Below, in pieces: positions 36,983 through 49,167 of a stretch of 64,000 bases of DNA. The notes beneath the pieces are model-generated. The model did no database searches and had not been told where the DNA came from. It saw only the letters and a list, made by a program, of their open reading frames with translations. Position 1 is the stretch's first letter; every line of letters begins with the position of its first letter. The stretch is from Spinellus fusiger (Eukaryota; Mucoromycota; Mucoromycetes; Mucorales; Phycomycetaceae). The stretch spans positions 83,090 through 147,089 of the forward strand of contig JALLLS010000084.1 in the NCBI GenBank assembly GCA_025094145.1, written 5' to 3'. A program made the position numbers and the translations under genes.

Positions 36983-38946
36983 GATGAATGAGGACGGGAG
37001 AAAAGATGCACTTGATGCAAGGCAAAAAGGTTGTCTGTCTGTGATTGAATTGGTGGACGTTGTTTTTTCGCTGTCAGAGAAGTGAAAAAATGAAAAATGA
37101 AAAATGAAATAAAAGAGGTATAGCTATGACATTGACCCATGCCCAAAGAAAAGATTTCTTCTTTAAGAGAAATGCATTGGTGGGATTTTTCACTTGTTGG
37201 GATGTGTCTTGAATTGTATTCTATTGCTTGTACTTTTTAACTATTGTAACATCAATGACAGAAATAATGCACTGCCATTTTTATGCTGCAGAATAGAAAT
37301 TGAGTCTTTTGTATGTAGACTCAGCCGTAATGTGCATAGTGTATCCAAGATGGATTGGTATTGATGGCGATCTGATAAGTGCCCAAGACACTAGTGAGAC
37401 ATACTAGAAGATAACAGTCAATGCATTATTGTTCTATATGTTATTGTAAAATAACAATCATTCTACATTCTCAACAAATGTACACCCTTTTTTAAAATAA
37501 ATAAATAAATAAAGGCTCAATATTAAAAGATAGTTATGTTTTATGTTTTCTTTGTATGTCTATGATTTACATATAATATGTAATGAGGGTTTTTTTATAG
37601 TTTTTGATTCTGCTTGATTACTCTTTTATTTCTATATTACTATCTTAATAGATGCTCTGTTACTTGAAAAACCATAGAGATCAGATGCAATCGGATATAA
37701 AGAACTACTGTGTTGATGGTGATAATAGGTTAGTTGCTTATTAAGTAAACCAGTATTATATAATACATTATTAAATACAAAATATATCTTTTACTTTGAG
37801 GCCAAAGTATAATTAATTATTGGTTTAGATTCTTAATACTCTAGTGATTGTTGATGAGGTGGGGTAAGAACATTAGATACATTTTAGTAGATACATTTTA
37901 GTAGATACATTTTAGTAGATACATTTTTATTAATATTAAATGGATTTGATGAAAAACAAAGATATACCTTTGAATATAAATACCATTATTTTATTTACTG
38001 TAGATGCTACCTTTATAAGTGACATGGATCCTTCCAATCTCATACTTTTATTGAGATGGAATTTTGTGTTCATTCACAATACAATGATCAACATTTACCT
38101 TTAGAGAACTGGAAATGAGTTATAAGATATTCCAATTTACTGAACTTATCTCTTGTCTATTCTATTGTAATGTGTCATGAACGTGCCTTTTTTGTTTTCA
38201 TTTTTATCGATTATCAAAGAAACAAAGATGTAATATGTCCTAGGAGGTTTCACTGTATTCAATTCTCTATCTCATCTCATCTCATAGTATATACTTTACT
38301 ATGTTTCCCTCATCTGATCATTTATAAGGTGTTGACTATGTTCTTTTAGCCTTATATATATATATAACTATATCTTCATTGATAAGCATCCGTATATTCC
38401 CTGTATCTACGCAAGAAACTGGGTAAGACTATTGGGTCCTCAGCCCCATCCATGACTTCTTCAGGTACAGTACCTTTATTATCAAGGCCTGGATTCTTTC
38501 TTTCTCTATAAACTAATTATTTCTTTAAAGCTATTTCAATTCAAAGTATCATTCTATATTCTTCTATTCTCTCTGGTATATACCTTTTGTAGGTACTATC
38601 CTGTATACCTTTGACAGGCCGCCAAGTTCCTTTGTCAGTCGGAGAGTAGCAACAACTAACTTTCATTATTACTTGATAAATTCATTAATTTCTGTATTTA
38701 AAAACAGTTTCACTTGGCGACCCTTTTTAATGTTGAAATTGTGTGTGTAGATCTGATCACTTTCATAAGAAAGGTTGAAGGATTTCTCTTTTAGAATGCA
38801 AAATAATATCAATATTAGACAATCTATAAAGACTGTAAATCTAGGCATCAAACCTTTCTTCTTCTCTCTAAAATTTCAGTATAGTACAGAACAAACAATC
38901 TTGCCGTTTCATTGCTGAATTGGGCTTGCAGAATACATACACATTT
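36983..38946. other. Intergenic, no gene seen
   Basis: AT-rich. It contains a 14-base tandem repeat (TAGATACATTTTAG, about four copies) at 37874-37927 and a short TA run near 38352. No reading frame with recognisable content. Confidence 0.5.
37874..37927. repeat. 14-base tandem repeat
   Basis: Four near-perfect TAGATACATTTTAG units. Confidence 0.95.
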
Positions 38947-39125
38947 ACCGCTAATACAGTCAAACCTATAGAATTTGGCGTTTTCTTAAAAAATGAATGA
39001 TGGAATCTCAAATTTAATTTGCCAAAATAGAAAAATGATTGGCTGAAATAAAAAAAAATGTTTGTCCTTTTGGCTGTGGGCAAATGTCCATAAGTGCTAG
39101 CTAAACTTGGCGCAAAAGTAACGTC
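38947..39125 (-). repeat. Repeat flanking the DDE transposon
   Basis: Nearly identical, inverted, to 45799-45985. It starts CATTTACCGCTAATACAGTC and abuts the inverted repeat of the transposon. An 89-codon frame beginning MDALDVTFAPSLAS crosses the junction in both copies and is probably chance. Confidence 0.85.
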
Positions 39126-41011
39126 CAGTGCGTCCACCCTCCATTGGACACTTTATTGAAACTGTTGGTCGGATGATTAAAATCAATTGCCCACTTTTTG
39201 AAGTCCAATGGGTCGATTATTTGAACTTCATTTGGTCGAATGTTTTGAACTTCACTTGGTCAATTGATTTGGTCGTTTTGAGATCTACTTTTAAATAAAT
39301 ATTAGTTTAACATGAATTTTTTTTAACAAAGATGGTACTGGAAACATTATTGATGACAAAGGTCAACATGCACCTGCCTTTGTTGAAGAGACGTCATTTC
39401 GTTTGAAAAGTTTGACTGATTTTCGTAAGTGCATTAAGAACAGGGACATTCAAGTTGAAGTGCCAACTATGATTGACACTGTGATGGAAGAAGTTACTCC
39501 TAAAAAAAAGAAAAACTCTTCAATATAACGTTGACACTATTGAAGATCGTAAGCGATACTTTTTATTTATTTTTTAAAAGAGAAACTTATGAAACCTAAG
39601 GAGGTAGCCAAGGCTACTAACGTAAATTATGACACGGCACGTAAGTGGAAAAAAAAACTTATGAGGATGACCCAGAAAGAAATATTTCTGTTAAAAAAAA
39701 ATCTTGGTTCCAATAGGCCTGTTGGTCAGCTTAATGAAAATCATAAGACCCATTTGGTAGATATTTTTTGATGAGGATGCTTCTGCAACTGTTCAGGACG
39801 CAGTAGAGAGTTTGGCTGTGAACTTTGCTGGTCTGGAAATTAAGAAACCAAGAGTAGCCGAGTTTATGAGCGAAGAGTGCAACTTAAGCAAAGTTGTAAG
39901 CCGCCATTCTCTTGGTAGAAACAAAGAAAAGGAACTCTTCAAGCTCGTGCTTACTGGGTTGATCGTTGGGTTGATCGTTGGGTTGATCGTTGGGTTAACA
40001 ATGATAACATGGATTACCTGAAAATTATATCTTTGTTGATGAATCTAGATCTGATATCAATATGCGTCGTAGTCGTGGGTGGTCTAAACGTGGCACCCAA
40101 GCCATTGTCACAACACCTTCAGCTAGAGGAGTCTCTCACACTGTTATTGGTGCTATCTCGGCTATTGGTTTTGTCAACTTAAGTATGAGAGAGTCTGGAG
40201 ATGTTAAGAGGAGAAAAGTAGTAGGAGCTACGAAGAGAAAAGCGCCTCGGGATAGGTTATCTGTTCCTAAAGGTACTACAGGTGGCCATTATCTTCATTT
40301 TTAAACGATAGTATGGATAGTATGGATGAGTTTCCTGAAATGAAAGGTTATTTCATTGTCATGGATACTGCTCCCATCCACATCCCCAAAGTAATTGATC
40401 CTATAATCATTAACAGAGGCTATACCCCAGTGTACCTCCCTCCTTACTCGCCTGAACTTAATCCAATCGAACAACTATGGGCTATTGTAAAAGGAAAAGT
40501 AAAGCGTCTCTTACTACGCACATAATTGAATCAAGTGAAGCTATACCTGTTGAACATCTCAGAGGATTTATTCAACATTCAGTAAATCAATTTGATAACT
40601 GTCTTAGCAAGGTCGTTATATAAGATTATTACAAATATGGAAGTATTGGATCCCTGGCATATTAATATGCTAGAAATCCTTCCTATGTTTTTGGAAGAGA
40701 TTGCTTTTGTAATTCTATATAGACTAATGTAGCAGATAGAAAAAGTATATAAGCTATCCATCTATTAGATAGAAGAAAGCTTTGCGAAATATATTTCTTA
40801 TATTACAAACACACCTTTTGTTTCTGATTTTGTGAACAAGATCAATACAGTTATAATAAACAATTTTCAAAAAAGTGACCAACCCAGTTCCCAATAAGTG
40901 ACCAGATGAAGTTCAAATAATCGACCCATTGGACTTCAAAAAGTGGGCAATTGATTTTAATCATCCGACCAACAGTTTCAATAAAGTGTCCAATGGAGGG
41001 TGGACGCACTG
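39126..41011 (+). mobile_element. DDE transposon with long terminal inverted repeats
   Basis: The ends are CAGTGCGTCCACCCTCCATT at 39126 and its reverse complement ending at 41011. The inverted repeats are about 105-120 bases long and nearly identical (to CGATTATTTGAACTTCATTTG). Between them is a decayed IS630/Tc1-superfamily transposase. The length is 1,886 bases. I could not identify a target-site duplication; the bases just outside differ (TC on the left, TA on the right). Confidence 0.85.
39320..40620 (+). pseudogene. IS630/Tc1-superfamily DDE transposase, broken
   Basis: N-terminal part DGTGNIIDDKGQHAPAF and SLTDFRKCIKNRD, then a helix-turn-helix MKPKEVAKATNVNYDTARKW. After a slip in a T-run near 39770 comes SLAVNFAGLEIKKPRVAEFM. 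The catalytic part reads NYIFVDESRSDINMRRSRG (first Asp), then YFIVMDTAPIHIPKV (second Asp) and YLPPYSPELNPIEQLWAIVK (third residue, Glu). At 39958-39993 GTTGGGTTGATC is tandemly repeated three times, expanding one short segment. At least three frameshifts. Confidence 0.85.
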
Positions 41012-41539
41012 TATCTACCTTATGCATTTGTAGAATAGGTAGAGAGACGTCACCTATTCGCATGGATGGCTATGGAAGAACAGAGAATAAATGGTGTTGC
41101 TATAACTAGTTAGAAGTAATAAAAGGCTTCAGATAGAAAGAATATAAAATAGCAAATTCTACATTTCAAATAAAGAAGTTATCTCAAGTCCTGGATTCCT
41201 ACAGAAGGGTAGTTTAGACCCAAAGGTCAAGTAGAGTTGTTGGTTCTTGCTCTGTTCCTGCTTTGTTCTCTTTGTTTGTCCCTTTCGTTGGTCCGTCGGT
41301 AGGAAAATCACCTTTATCTGTTCTCTTGTGCTCCTACAAATCTACTTCCAGTGTCCCCTCCAGACTATCACACCCATGGTTCCCACAGCCATAAGAACCG
41401 ATTTCCCCCCTATACACCACACAAGAGCTCAGCCAACCCCTACATATACAAGAGCAGCTAGCCCTTTCCCGAGGTCCTGTGTGTCTTGAAGAATGTAACC
41501 TTTGCCCAAACATACATCTGGTAGACATTTATTCCAAAC
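41012..41539. other. Spacer, no gene seen
   Basis: Lies between the transposon and the 615-codon frame. It may carry that gene's upstream region. Confidence 0.5.
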
Positions 41540-43387
41540 ATGTTACACCCACCACGTCACAGATGTAGTCATATTCCACATTTTTCTCAAGTAACAAAAT
41601 CTCTCTTTTTCTGTCTCGCAATTTTTACGTGTACCTTAAAAGACCTAACTATTTCACTGATCCAACTCAATATGAATGCCCTAAACTGCAAAAATGATAA
41701 ATACTCAAATTTCAAACTGAAAAAAAAGGATTGCTTGAAATACCATATTTTTTCTCGTTTCACGGACATTCCACTTAAAAAATGGGCGAACGTACAAAGT
41801 CTTGTCAATGCTGACACAAATTCAACAACTGCAATAGCATCAGTACAAAAGTATATCAACAGTCTTGAGAAAATCTCAACCCAAATGGTCAAGCATCCTT
41901 ACGTACAAGACTTTGCAGACAAAGCCAAAAAATACCTGAAACTGAAAAGCACACAAGATATATACCAAGAAGAATTTGACAAGGAAAAAGAGAAGAAAGA
42001 ACACCGGATCTCAAAAAGAAAACTCAACTATCAAACACAACTTGTATCTGAAGCAGAAACATTGTTAAAGGGTATCAAGAGACTGAAGAACTTGAATGAA
42101 CAAATTACTGTCAAGCGACAAGAATCTTCCTCTTCCAAGAATGTACAGTGCTCAATCGACAATAGTACTTCATCATCTTCAAAACTGGATAAAAACACAA
42201 AAAGTTTAAAAGAAACTCTCTATGCCTGTGGGGAAGAAATCCATGAGAGATACAGACAAGGAGAATTATTAACCGGTGATGAACTCAAGGCAATGAAATG
42301 TGGTCTATCCTGCATACTCGATCTTTCAGAAACCAGAGAGAATGTTACTAGATGTTTATTCGAACCTAAAGTTTGGTCAGGAATCGTCAATAATAACAAA
42401 AGGCTCATTATGAAGGTCCCTAAGCTAGAAAAATCGTTACAAGAAAAATGGGAAGCCATTGCCACCTTAGTTATGTTCGAAAATCGGATCAACAATGCTG
42501 AGAAATACATTAGTTTGTTACGTTCCAAATCAGATATCAGTGCCAAAAATCAACATATACTTGACTTCTTTAGCAATATCTTATATCTTGTCGACGCTAA
42601 TCAATTTGTTTTGGAACCTTCCAATCACACCAAGGTTTCTGAAAGAGACTTCGTATATCAAATTTGGCTCCCACTGTTGAAGAAGTTATTTCACATCAAC
42701 AATGATCTGGTTAGAATAAAAGTCGGAGAAACTGTTCTGTCTGGCTCCAACTATTCGAAAGCTGACCTATACCCAAATCATGATAGGATTGTAGGCTTTA
42801 GAGTTGACATTCGTGTTATCTTTGATTTTAAGCAGGATGAATTTGATCTTGTTTGTGGAGAGGCCTGTATAGCATTGCCTAGTCAAAATAAACTTGAACA
42901 TGACAAGTCAAAACTGCTAAGGGAAGGAAAACTCATGCAAACCATCTTACAGAATGTTATTATGGATCCAAAGGAATCTATTTCGTGGATGCTTCAGCTG
43001 TCTGGCCCAACTTGTTCATTCAGTACCTCCCACAATACCAGACACAGCGAATATCATGTCAATATACCCCAGTTCACAGCAACATTTCCAAGCTCTTTCT
43101 CTCAACTAGACGGTTTCTTCTCTGTCATTGAAAAGCTCTTTATGTTTAGAAACTCGGTTGAAAAAATAGCTCACAGATTGAATAGTTCTATCCGAACAAG
43201 ACTGGACAAACAACAAGAATTTAGTTTGCAAAATGTATTGGGTTCTCCAGAACGTCTTCTTCCTACAACTTTCTCTACCCCCCTTTATATTTCACCCCTC
43301 CAAGAAATGATAAAGGTGTATCGCTTGCTCCTGAGTATACTCCCAGTGGTAATGAAGGTTCTGAGAGTAAATCTGATGCTAGTTTAG
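41540..43387 (+). CDS. Unrecognised 615-codon protein, possible PD-(D/E)XK-like nuclease core
   Basis: I do not recognise this protein. From the first ATG it has 615 codons. An ATG at 41672 (MNALNCKNDKYSNF) is a plausible alternative because the first 44 residues look unlike coding sequence. The middle is Lys/Glu-rich and probably helical or coiled (EEFDKEKEKKEHRISKRK), followed by a Ser tract. The C-terminal third contains GFRVDIRVIFDFKQDEFDLV then CGEACIALP and HDKSKLLREGKLMQT; a hairpin D...E-x-C followed by a Lys/Arg-rich helix resembles PD-(D/E)XK nuclease folds. At the C-run near 43278 another frame opens and reads PPRNDKGVSLAPEYTPSGNE through VNDEVNGEPDQFGFILWH to a stop at 43473. That looks like the true end, so a one-base slip is likely. 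It lies between transposons and may itself be mobile or lineage-specific. Confidence 0.5.
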   Translation: MLHPPRHRCSHIPHFSQVTKSLFFCLAIFTCTLKDLTISLIQLNMNALNCKNDKYSNFKLKKKDCLKYHIFSRFTDIPLKKWANVQSLVNADTNSTTAIASVQKYINSLEKISTQMVKHPYVQDFADKAKKYLKLKSTQDIYQEEFDKEKEKKEHRISKRKLNYQTQLVSEAETLLKGIKRLKNLNEQITVKRQESSSSKNVQCSIDNSTSSSSKLDKNTKSLKETLYACGEEIHERYRQGELLTGDELKAMKCGLSCILDLSETRENVTRCLFEPKVWSGIVNNNKRLIMKVPKLEKSLQEKWEAIATLVMFENRINNAEKYISLLRSKSDISAKNQHILDFFSNILYLVDANQFVLEPSNHTKVSERDFVYQIWLPLLKKLFHINNDLVRIKVGETVLSGSNYSKADLYPNHDRIVGFRVDIRVIFDFKQDEFDLVCGEACIALPSQNKLEHDKSKLLREGKLMQTILQNVIMDPKESISWMLQLSGPTCSFSTSHNTRHSEYHVNIPQFTATFPSSFSQLDGFFSVIEKLFMFRNSVEKIAHRLNSSIRTRLDKQQEFSLQNVLGSPERLLPTTFSTPLYISPLQEMIKVYRLLLSILPVVMKVLRVNLMLV

Positions 43388-45450
43388 TTAATGATGAAGT
43401 GAATGGTGAACCGGATCAATTTGGTTTCATTTTGTGGCATTCGGGTTTATACAGGAATATCGCATCAAACTAAGTATGGAGCTTTCATCCCTACCAAATT
43501 TAACTTTTCTTTATTTGTTTTAACTTGCTCGATACTACCAATATTCTGCTCGTGGTGTATATATAAAAGAAACATAAAATTTAATATGTTCTTTAACTGC
43601 TTTTGCCTAAAGAACTGAATAGAGTTGTGCTTGGTTTTTTTTTTCAAATAATAATAATTAATTGATGAGTTGTAATAAAACAGGATTATTTAAATAAAAA
43701 AGATTAAGCAATTATTATAGCTGTATATGTTTCTCTATTGCATGTAAAATTTTCATTCAAACTTTTTAATAGAATAAGCAATGCTATCGTAGCTCAGTTT
43801 AAATCTGTTCTCAACTGCCATAGATATTATCAAACTTTAATGAATGAATATTTTTTTTTTAAATCTCGGTATTCTAACAACTCTCGATATGTGATAACTA
43901 AACTAAATACTTTTTCACATAGTATATTAACTATAGCTTGACAAGATATTCGATACAATCAATGGTTTTACATATTGATTTCGAGACATTTCAAGATTTG
44001 AATAGAGCACTTTATGATCAAAATAGTTTTATTTTGCATTAATCTGGAGGAATAGCAGTGTCTCCAAAGGCCCAGGCATAGTTAACATTTAGGGATTAAG
44101 GGCAGCAAGATCAAAGATTGGCAATCGAAATATATATATTGCTTTCTTTGCGGGGCAGTAAATATAGGCGACAGCAAAGCGCTGCAGAGAATTTCATAAA
44201 TCTAAATTACCTCCTTAGGCTTGGTATTAGAGAATTCTCCATTGAAATTTATCTTTGCAAACTACAACAAAACCTTTATTTCTAAGTTCAGGGTCACAGC
44301 AATTTTATTTTTCCTAATTTACAGCAGATGATAATCCAAGTGATATGTAGCTATATGTACAATTTGGAGAAAAGCTGACATGCGCCTATACATCAGTAGT
44401 AGCAGTTTGGTATCGTATTCCAACTTTAAGAAAACATTTCGTAAACTAGTGTAGAATAGAATCAAAAGAACAGGACTGCCGAGGGGGACAGAACAAAAAA
44501 GGCATTTTGCTGTGTTAGACATGGTAGCTATTGTTGCTATGACACCAAATAAAAAACTTGAGTCTGCCTAAGACTTCTAACAAACTCCCTAAAGTCATGG
44601 CTTTAAGCACAACCGAGATTTTAGTTACAAAAGCCAATACATATGCAAAAAAAAAGAAGAAAAGATGGTTGATTGTCAATGTACTTTCTATAGCATTCAT
44701 CAAGCACTCACCTGTTAAACCCAACCACAGAGAGCCTCCAAAGCAAGATATCAAGTTCCAGCACATCACCGAGCCTACCTCAACTAGCGCGCAAACCTAG
44801 CCATCGGGTGAGGATATAACTAAGTGGCGGCTAGAAGCTGAACAAGATCTATGCAATAATAAACCTTCTCCACCTGTCCTCTGACTTCATTCCCTAAAGC
44901 TACAATGTAACCAAGGGAAAGTGATGTTGACTGAAGCAGTCCAGGTGGTTACTCGTTTAATACCGTCTTGCTTTTAGAAAGAATAATAGCTGTTCAATTT
45001 TTAAGTAGGAGAATTCTTCACGTGCGCACCCTCATGGAATTTATACCTTAAAGTATGACGTAACACATATAGCACTTGAATCGTTATTATTGTTACCCAG
45101 GAAAACTTGAAGTAACTATGGAGGTGTGAGATGGGCAAGGGATTGTGGTATGAGTTGCACTTTCGCTGTCAAAGGTTAGATTTCATGGCAACTGGTCGTA
45201 TATATCATAAAGAGCAGAATGCCACAATGCTTGATGCTTTCCTTAGTGTTTGTACCATATAGGATGCAAAATACAAACTTCCTCTTGCTCGCTTTGATGT
45301 ACTAGTATTCTAGATTGACATTATTAATCTATTTTTTTCTTCTACCAATGTCCATATTAATTATATTAGAATCATCACTTCACCTTTTACTGCATTTCGT
45401 GGCTTCTGTCAGTGTGTTCCTTTAAACCCATTATTATACAACATTGCTTT
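43388..45450. other. Gene-poor stretch with a possible decayed coding fragment
   Basis: Frames at 44558-44800 and 44811-44880 (EDITKWRLEAEQDL) and at about 45178-45270 (DFMATGRIYHKEQNATMLD) have protein-like composition but many stops. I do not recognise the family. A short AT-rich remainder has no signal. Confidence 0.35.
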
Positions 45451-45798
45451 TGACATTCGTGGCTGTTAATTCAAAGAACATCTATATTTTTAATGCACTT
45501 TCGAATATCAGTCAAACTGTTTAAGTGAAATGACTTTTCTTCAATAAAAATGGTTGCTTGTTGGCCTTTTCCATCAACAATGTTTTCAGTACCGTCTTCA
45601 TAATAAAATTGCTTGTTATGTAAGTATTTTTGAAGTGAAGTAAAAAGAGTCCAATCTATGGTGACCAACCCAGTTCCCAATAAGTGACCAAATGAAGTTC
45701 AAATAATCGACCCATTGGACTTCAAAAAGTGGGCAATTGATTTTAATCATCCGACCAACAGTTTCAATAAAGTGTCCAATGGAGGGTGGACGCACTGG
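45451..45798 (-). mobile_element. Truncated copy of the 39.1-41.0 kb DDE transposon
   Basis: The minus strand starts with the same CAGTGCGTCCACC inverted repeat at 45798 and continues through GACCAACCCAGTTCCC (reverse complement) into a frame reading DGTENIVDGKGQQATIF and SLTDIRKCIKNID, homologous to the N-terminal transposase segment of the larger copy. It breaks off at about 45460, so only the left end survives. Confidence 0.85.
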
Positions 45799-45985
45799 AC
45801 GTTACTTTTGCGCCAAGTTTAGCTAGCACTTATGGACATTTGCCCACAGCCAAAAGGACAAACATTTTTTTTTATTTCAGCCAATCATTTTTCTATTTTG
45901 GCAAATTAAATTTGAGATTCCATCATTCATTTTTTAAGAAAACGCCAAATTCTATAGGTTTGACTGTATTAGCGGTAAATGCTTA
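45799..45985 (+). repeat. Second copy of the transposon-flanking repeat
   Basis: Almost identical to the reverse complement of 38947-39125, from GACGTTACTTTTGCGCC to GACTGTATTAGCGGTAAATG, after which the two loci diverge. Confidence 0.87.
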
Positions 45986-47913
45986 CACAATGAGGTCATG
46001 TGTTAAGGGAGGAATCAGAGCTTGGTTGGTTCTACATGGAGTGCTGCTATTGACCTATTCGATATGACAGTAGATATAATTAGAGCATTCTCCAATAAAG
46101 TGAAAGGAGAAACTGAATTTCTGAATTATTTGTAGTTGATAAAACAGGAAAAAGGAAAAAGGAAAAAGAGAAAAAAAGAAAAAAAAAAGTTATAGTCTGT
46201 GTAAGGCTAATTACTATCTTTTAGTATATTGAATTGATCAGTGCATTCAAATGGTATCCTCTCATTAAGCTAGTATAGATGTAAATAGACAAATCTCCAC
46301 TTGAAAAGATATGTATGATACGATGCAACTCGTCTCTTCACAAAGAAAAAAAGAAAAAGAAAAAAAGAGTTTTTTGAATAGGCTAAATGTTATTCTTAAG
46401 AGTCAATGCTATTCATAATTTTTTCTTGTTGTGTTTGGCATTGGCTGATAGAATGCGCGACAGGGTTATTATTCTTTTCTATTAAGGCAGTGATGATGCA
46501 ATGTCAAGTAGAAGTATCAATACCTGCATAAAGTTTATTTTAATGACTACAGAGACCCGCCAAGTGTTGCGCTGTTTTATGAAAATACCCAACTTGTTTC
46601 TGGATCAGCAAAAGAGAGATCTTTTATTTACTCTAAATGAAACACGGGATTTTCTTCCTTTGCTTTGATTCTTATCTGCTTTCTACTGTTCTTGTTGTTC
46701 TTATTATTGAAGGGTGTTCCAAAGGTTGACCACAAAGACATTAACATGAATAGATAGAGACAGAAAGACATAACCCTTGGAACAAAAGTATGGCCAGTAA
46801 CTTGAACTTTTACCAAGACTAGAGTACAGAATATTATAACCACAAGACAAACTTTATTCTGGCATCCCAATAGAATATTTCTAATATGTTAAATAAAACA
46901 TTTGGAACTGGACTTATTAGTCTTGTGTACGCACGTTGTATGCTCTTATAAGTGTTATTATTTCTCAAGTGTCCTTTTATTTATGCCAATAGTATTTGGA
47001 CTCTATAATGAAATAGAATGATAATGAGCAGATGCTACTACAGAAATGGAAACCATAAATGGGATGGAATTGATTGAGGAATAACATTGGCAGTGTCACT
47101 TACAACTGAGAATGGTTTGACGAGTGGTAGTTTAGAGTGGCGGACAAAGGAAAGGGGCACTGGGAACCTCTTTCTCTACGTCATATCAGATTTGGGCAGT
47201 GATCGATAGGAAGAGAAACCCATTTTCCGTGAAGATTAAATGATTAAATGAATAAAATAAAACGTAAGTCATTTTATGGTAAGATATTCATATGATAACT
47301 GATCATAGGTGCTGTCATTCATTTCCTTAATATATTCCCTAACAATAGATCAATTGCCATAGCAACAATGAAACATTAGATTTGGAGTAATGTCGGAGTA
47401 GGGTCTTGTTGTTAATGATGTATTCTCACTCCAAGCTACTATCTTAACGGAGTCTGGTTTGGCAGTCCCTGAATCTTCAATCTCGGTACAAGTAACAGCG
47501 CTCTATACCAATACGGGGGTGCTATTGGCTAGATAGTGCCAGGAGGTGGTTTTTATTGCAAAGATGTTCCAAGTGTCTCCATGAAACACTCTACATGTGG
47601 CTCTGTTCATGATCCTTATCTATGTTTGTATTCAATTCCATGACCAAAATCAACTCAAACATGCCCCTCCTATCTAGATCTACTTTCAGAAAAGAAAAAG
47701 AAAAAAGAAAAAGCCACCAAGACATGCATAGAAAGACATTCAACTGTGTACACTATCTTTACGAAACCACTGTCAATCGGATGATGAATGTAGTGCAATA
47801 ACAGGATTTTATCATCCGTAACTTTACCCAATCCGTAATGCCCGAGTCACTGTTCTAGCACTAGCATGAAAAATGACAAAGGATATAAAAGACAGGATGG
47901 TTTGTGCTGAAGA
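45986..47913. other. Intergenic, no gene seen
   Basis: A-rich and GAAAAA-rich runs (46145-46190, 46340-46370, 47690-47715). Several short frames lack support. The last part is the presumed promoter of the phosphatase gene. Confidence 0.5.
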
Positions 47914-49167
47914 ATGTATTCTATAGTCATACTCTTATTATTTCAATTAGCACTCATCTTCTTTATCATGTCTGAGCCTTCAATTCAATCTTCTGTTCCT
48001 GTCTCTGTCTCTACTCCTGTCATCAATGAGCCCGTGAATCACTCGTCTGATAACGACAATTATGATCTAGCCATGCAGTTTGCCAACCGTCTCCACACTG
48101 GTTCAGACAGTCCTCGTGGTCAACAGGACTCTGCTTCTGTTAGAAAAGACTGGGCTCTTCTCCGTGATCCCGTTCTTCACACTGAACGTCTTGATTCCAT
48201 TCGTTCAAAAAAGGGATATATCATTGATATGGACGGTGTAATTTACCATGTAAGTTGAAGCAAGGAAGAAATGTGCTTTTTATTATAAGCGATGGGTGCT
48301 TATAATAGGGTTGTAATTTAGGGTACAAAACTGCTTCCTGGTGCCAAAGAACTTGTTGACTTTTTGATAAAGAACAATAAGAAATTCTTGTTCTTAACCA
48401 ACAACTCTGCACCCACTCCCCGTGAATTACAACAGAAGCTCGACCGTCTAGGCATTGATGTTTCGGAGGATCACTTTTTCACTGCTGGTCAGGCTACAGC
48501 CCTCTTCCTTAAGTCCCAGATGCCTGATGTGAGTTATAAAGAGATAGTCTTAGTATCAAAGAAATGGGTCATTGACTTGTTCATCTAGGGTGGAACCGTC
48601 TATGTCATTGGTGAGCCTGGTCTTGCTTATGCTCTTTACGACATGGGATTCTTCATGAACGACCACAATCCCGACTATGTTGTTTTGGGAGAAGGTCCCT
48701 CTTACAACTACGAGAAGCTTACCACTGCTGTTCAGCTGGTTGGTAATGGTGCCAAGCTCATTGCTACCAACTTGGATATTGAGAACCTCGATTCACAGGG
48801 TAAGAAGATGCCCTCCTGTGGTGCCTTTGCTGCTAGTGTGGAGCTTGTTACCAAGACCAAGGCCTTCTTCTGTGGCAAGCCTTCTGCCTTGATCATGCGT
48901 TATGCTCAGCGTGTCCTTGGTTTGAGTCGCCTTGAAACCTGCATTATTGGTGATCGTATGGATACTGATATCATTGCTGGTATTACATCTGAGATTGATC
49001 CAGTTCTTGTTCTCTCTGGCGTTACTGCTATGGAGGATCTTCCTTCCTTTGCTTACCGTCCCTTCCTTATCCTGGGTGGTGTTTATGAGATTCCTGATGA
49101 TGATGAGAAGCATCTTGTGACAGACAGTCAATTAGAAGAAGCCACTCGCCGTGCCTCTTATCTCTAA
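47914..49167 (+). CDS. HAD-superfamily phosphatase of the NagD / 4-nitrophenylphosphatase type
   Basis: Exons 47914-48249, 48322-48528 and 48589-49167 give about 373 residues. HAD motif I is YIIDMDGVIYH with the nucleophile and acid Asp. Motif II is FLFLTNNSAPTPREL, the IIA cap follows (GGTVYVIGEPGLAYAL, DYVVLGEGPSYNYEKL), then FFCGKPSALIMRYA with the motif III Lys, and motif IV CIIGDRMDTDIIAG. This is the subclass IIA arrangement of small-metabolite phosphatases; the substrate cannot be told. From the first ATG the protein begins with a hydrophobic stretch (IVILLLFQLALIFFIM), unusual for this soluble family. A second ATG at 47968 (MSEPSIQSS) may be the real start. The catalytic part is much more C-rich in codon use than the leader. 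Confidence 0.9.

Noticed and set aside
37874..37927. The regular 14-base repeat considered as a CRISPR-like array.
   Set aside because: The units are directly adjacent with no unique spacers. It is a simple tandem repeat in a eukaryotic context.
38868..39137. Identical 89- and 93-codon frames beginning MDALDVTFAPSLAS here and at 45786, considered as a small gene family.
   Set aside because: The shared part coincides exactly with the duplicated repeat and terminal inverted repeat, and the sequences differ as soon as the repeat ends.
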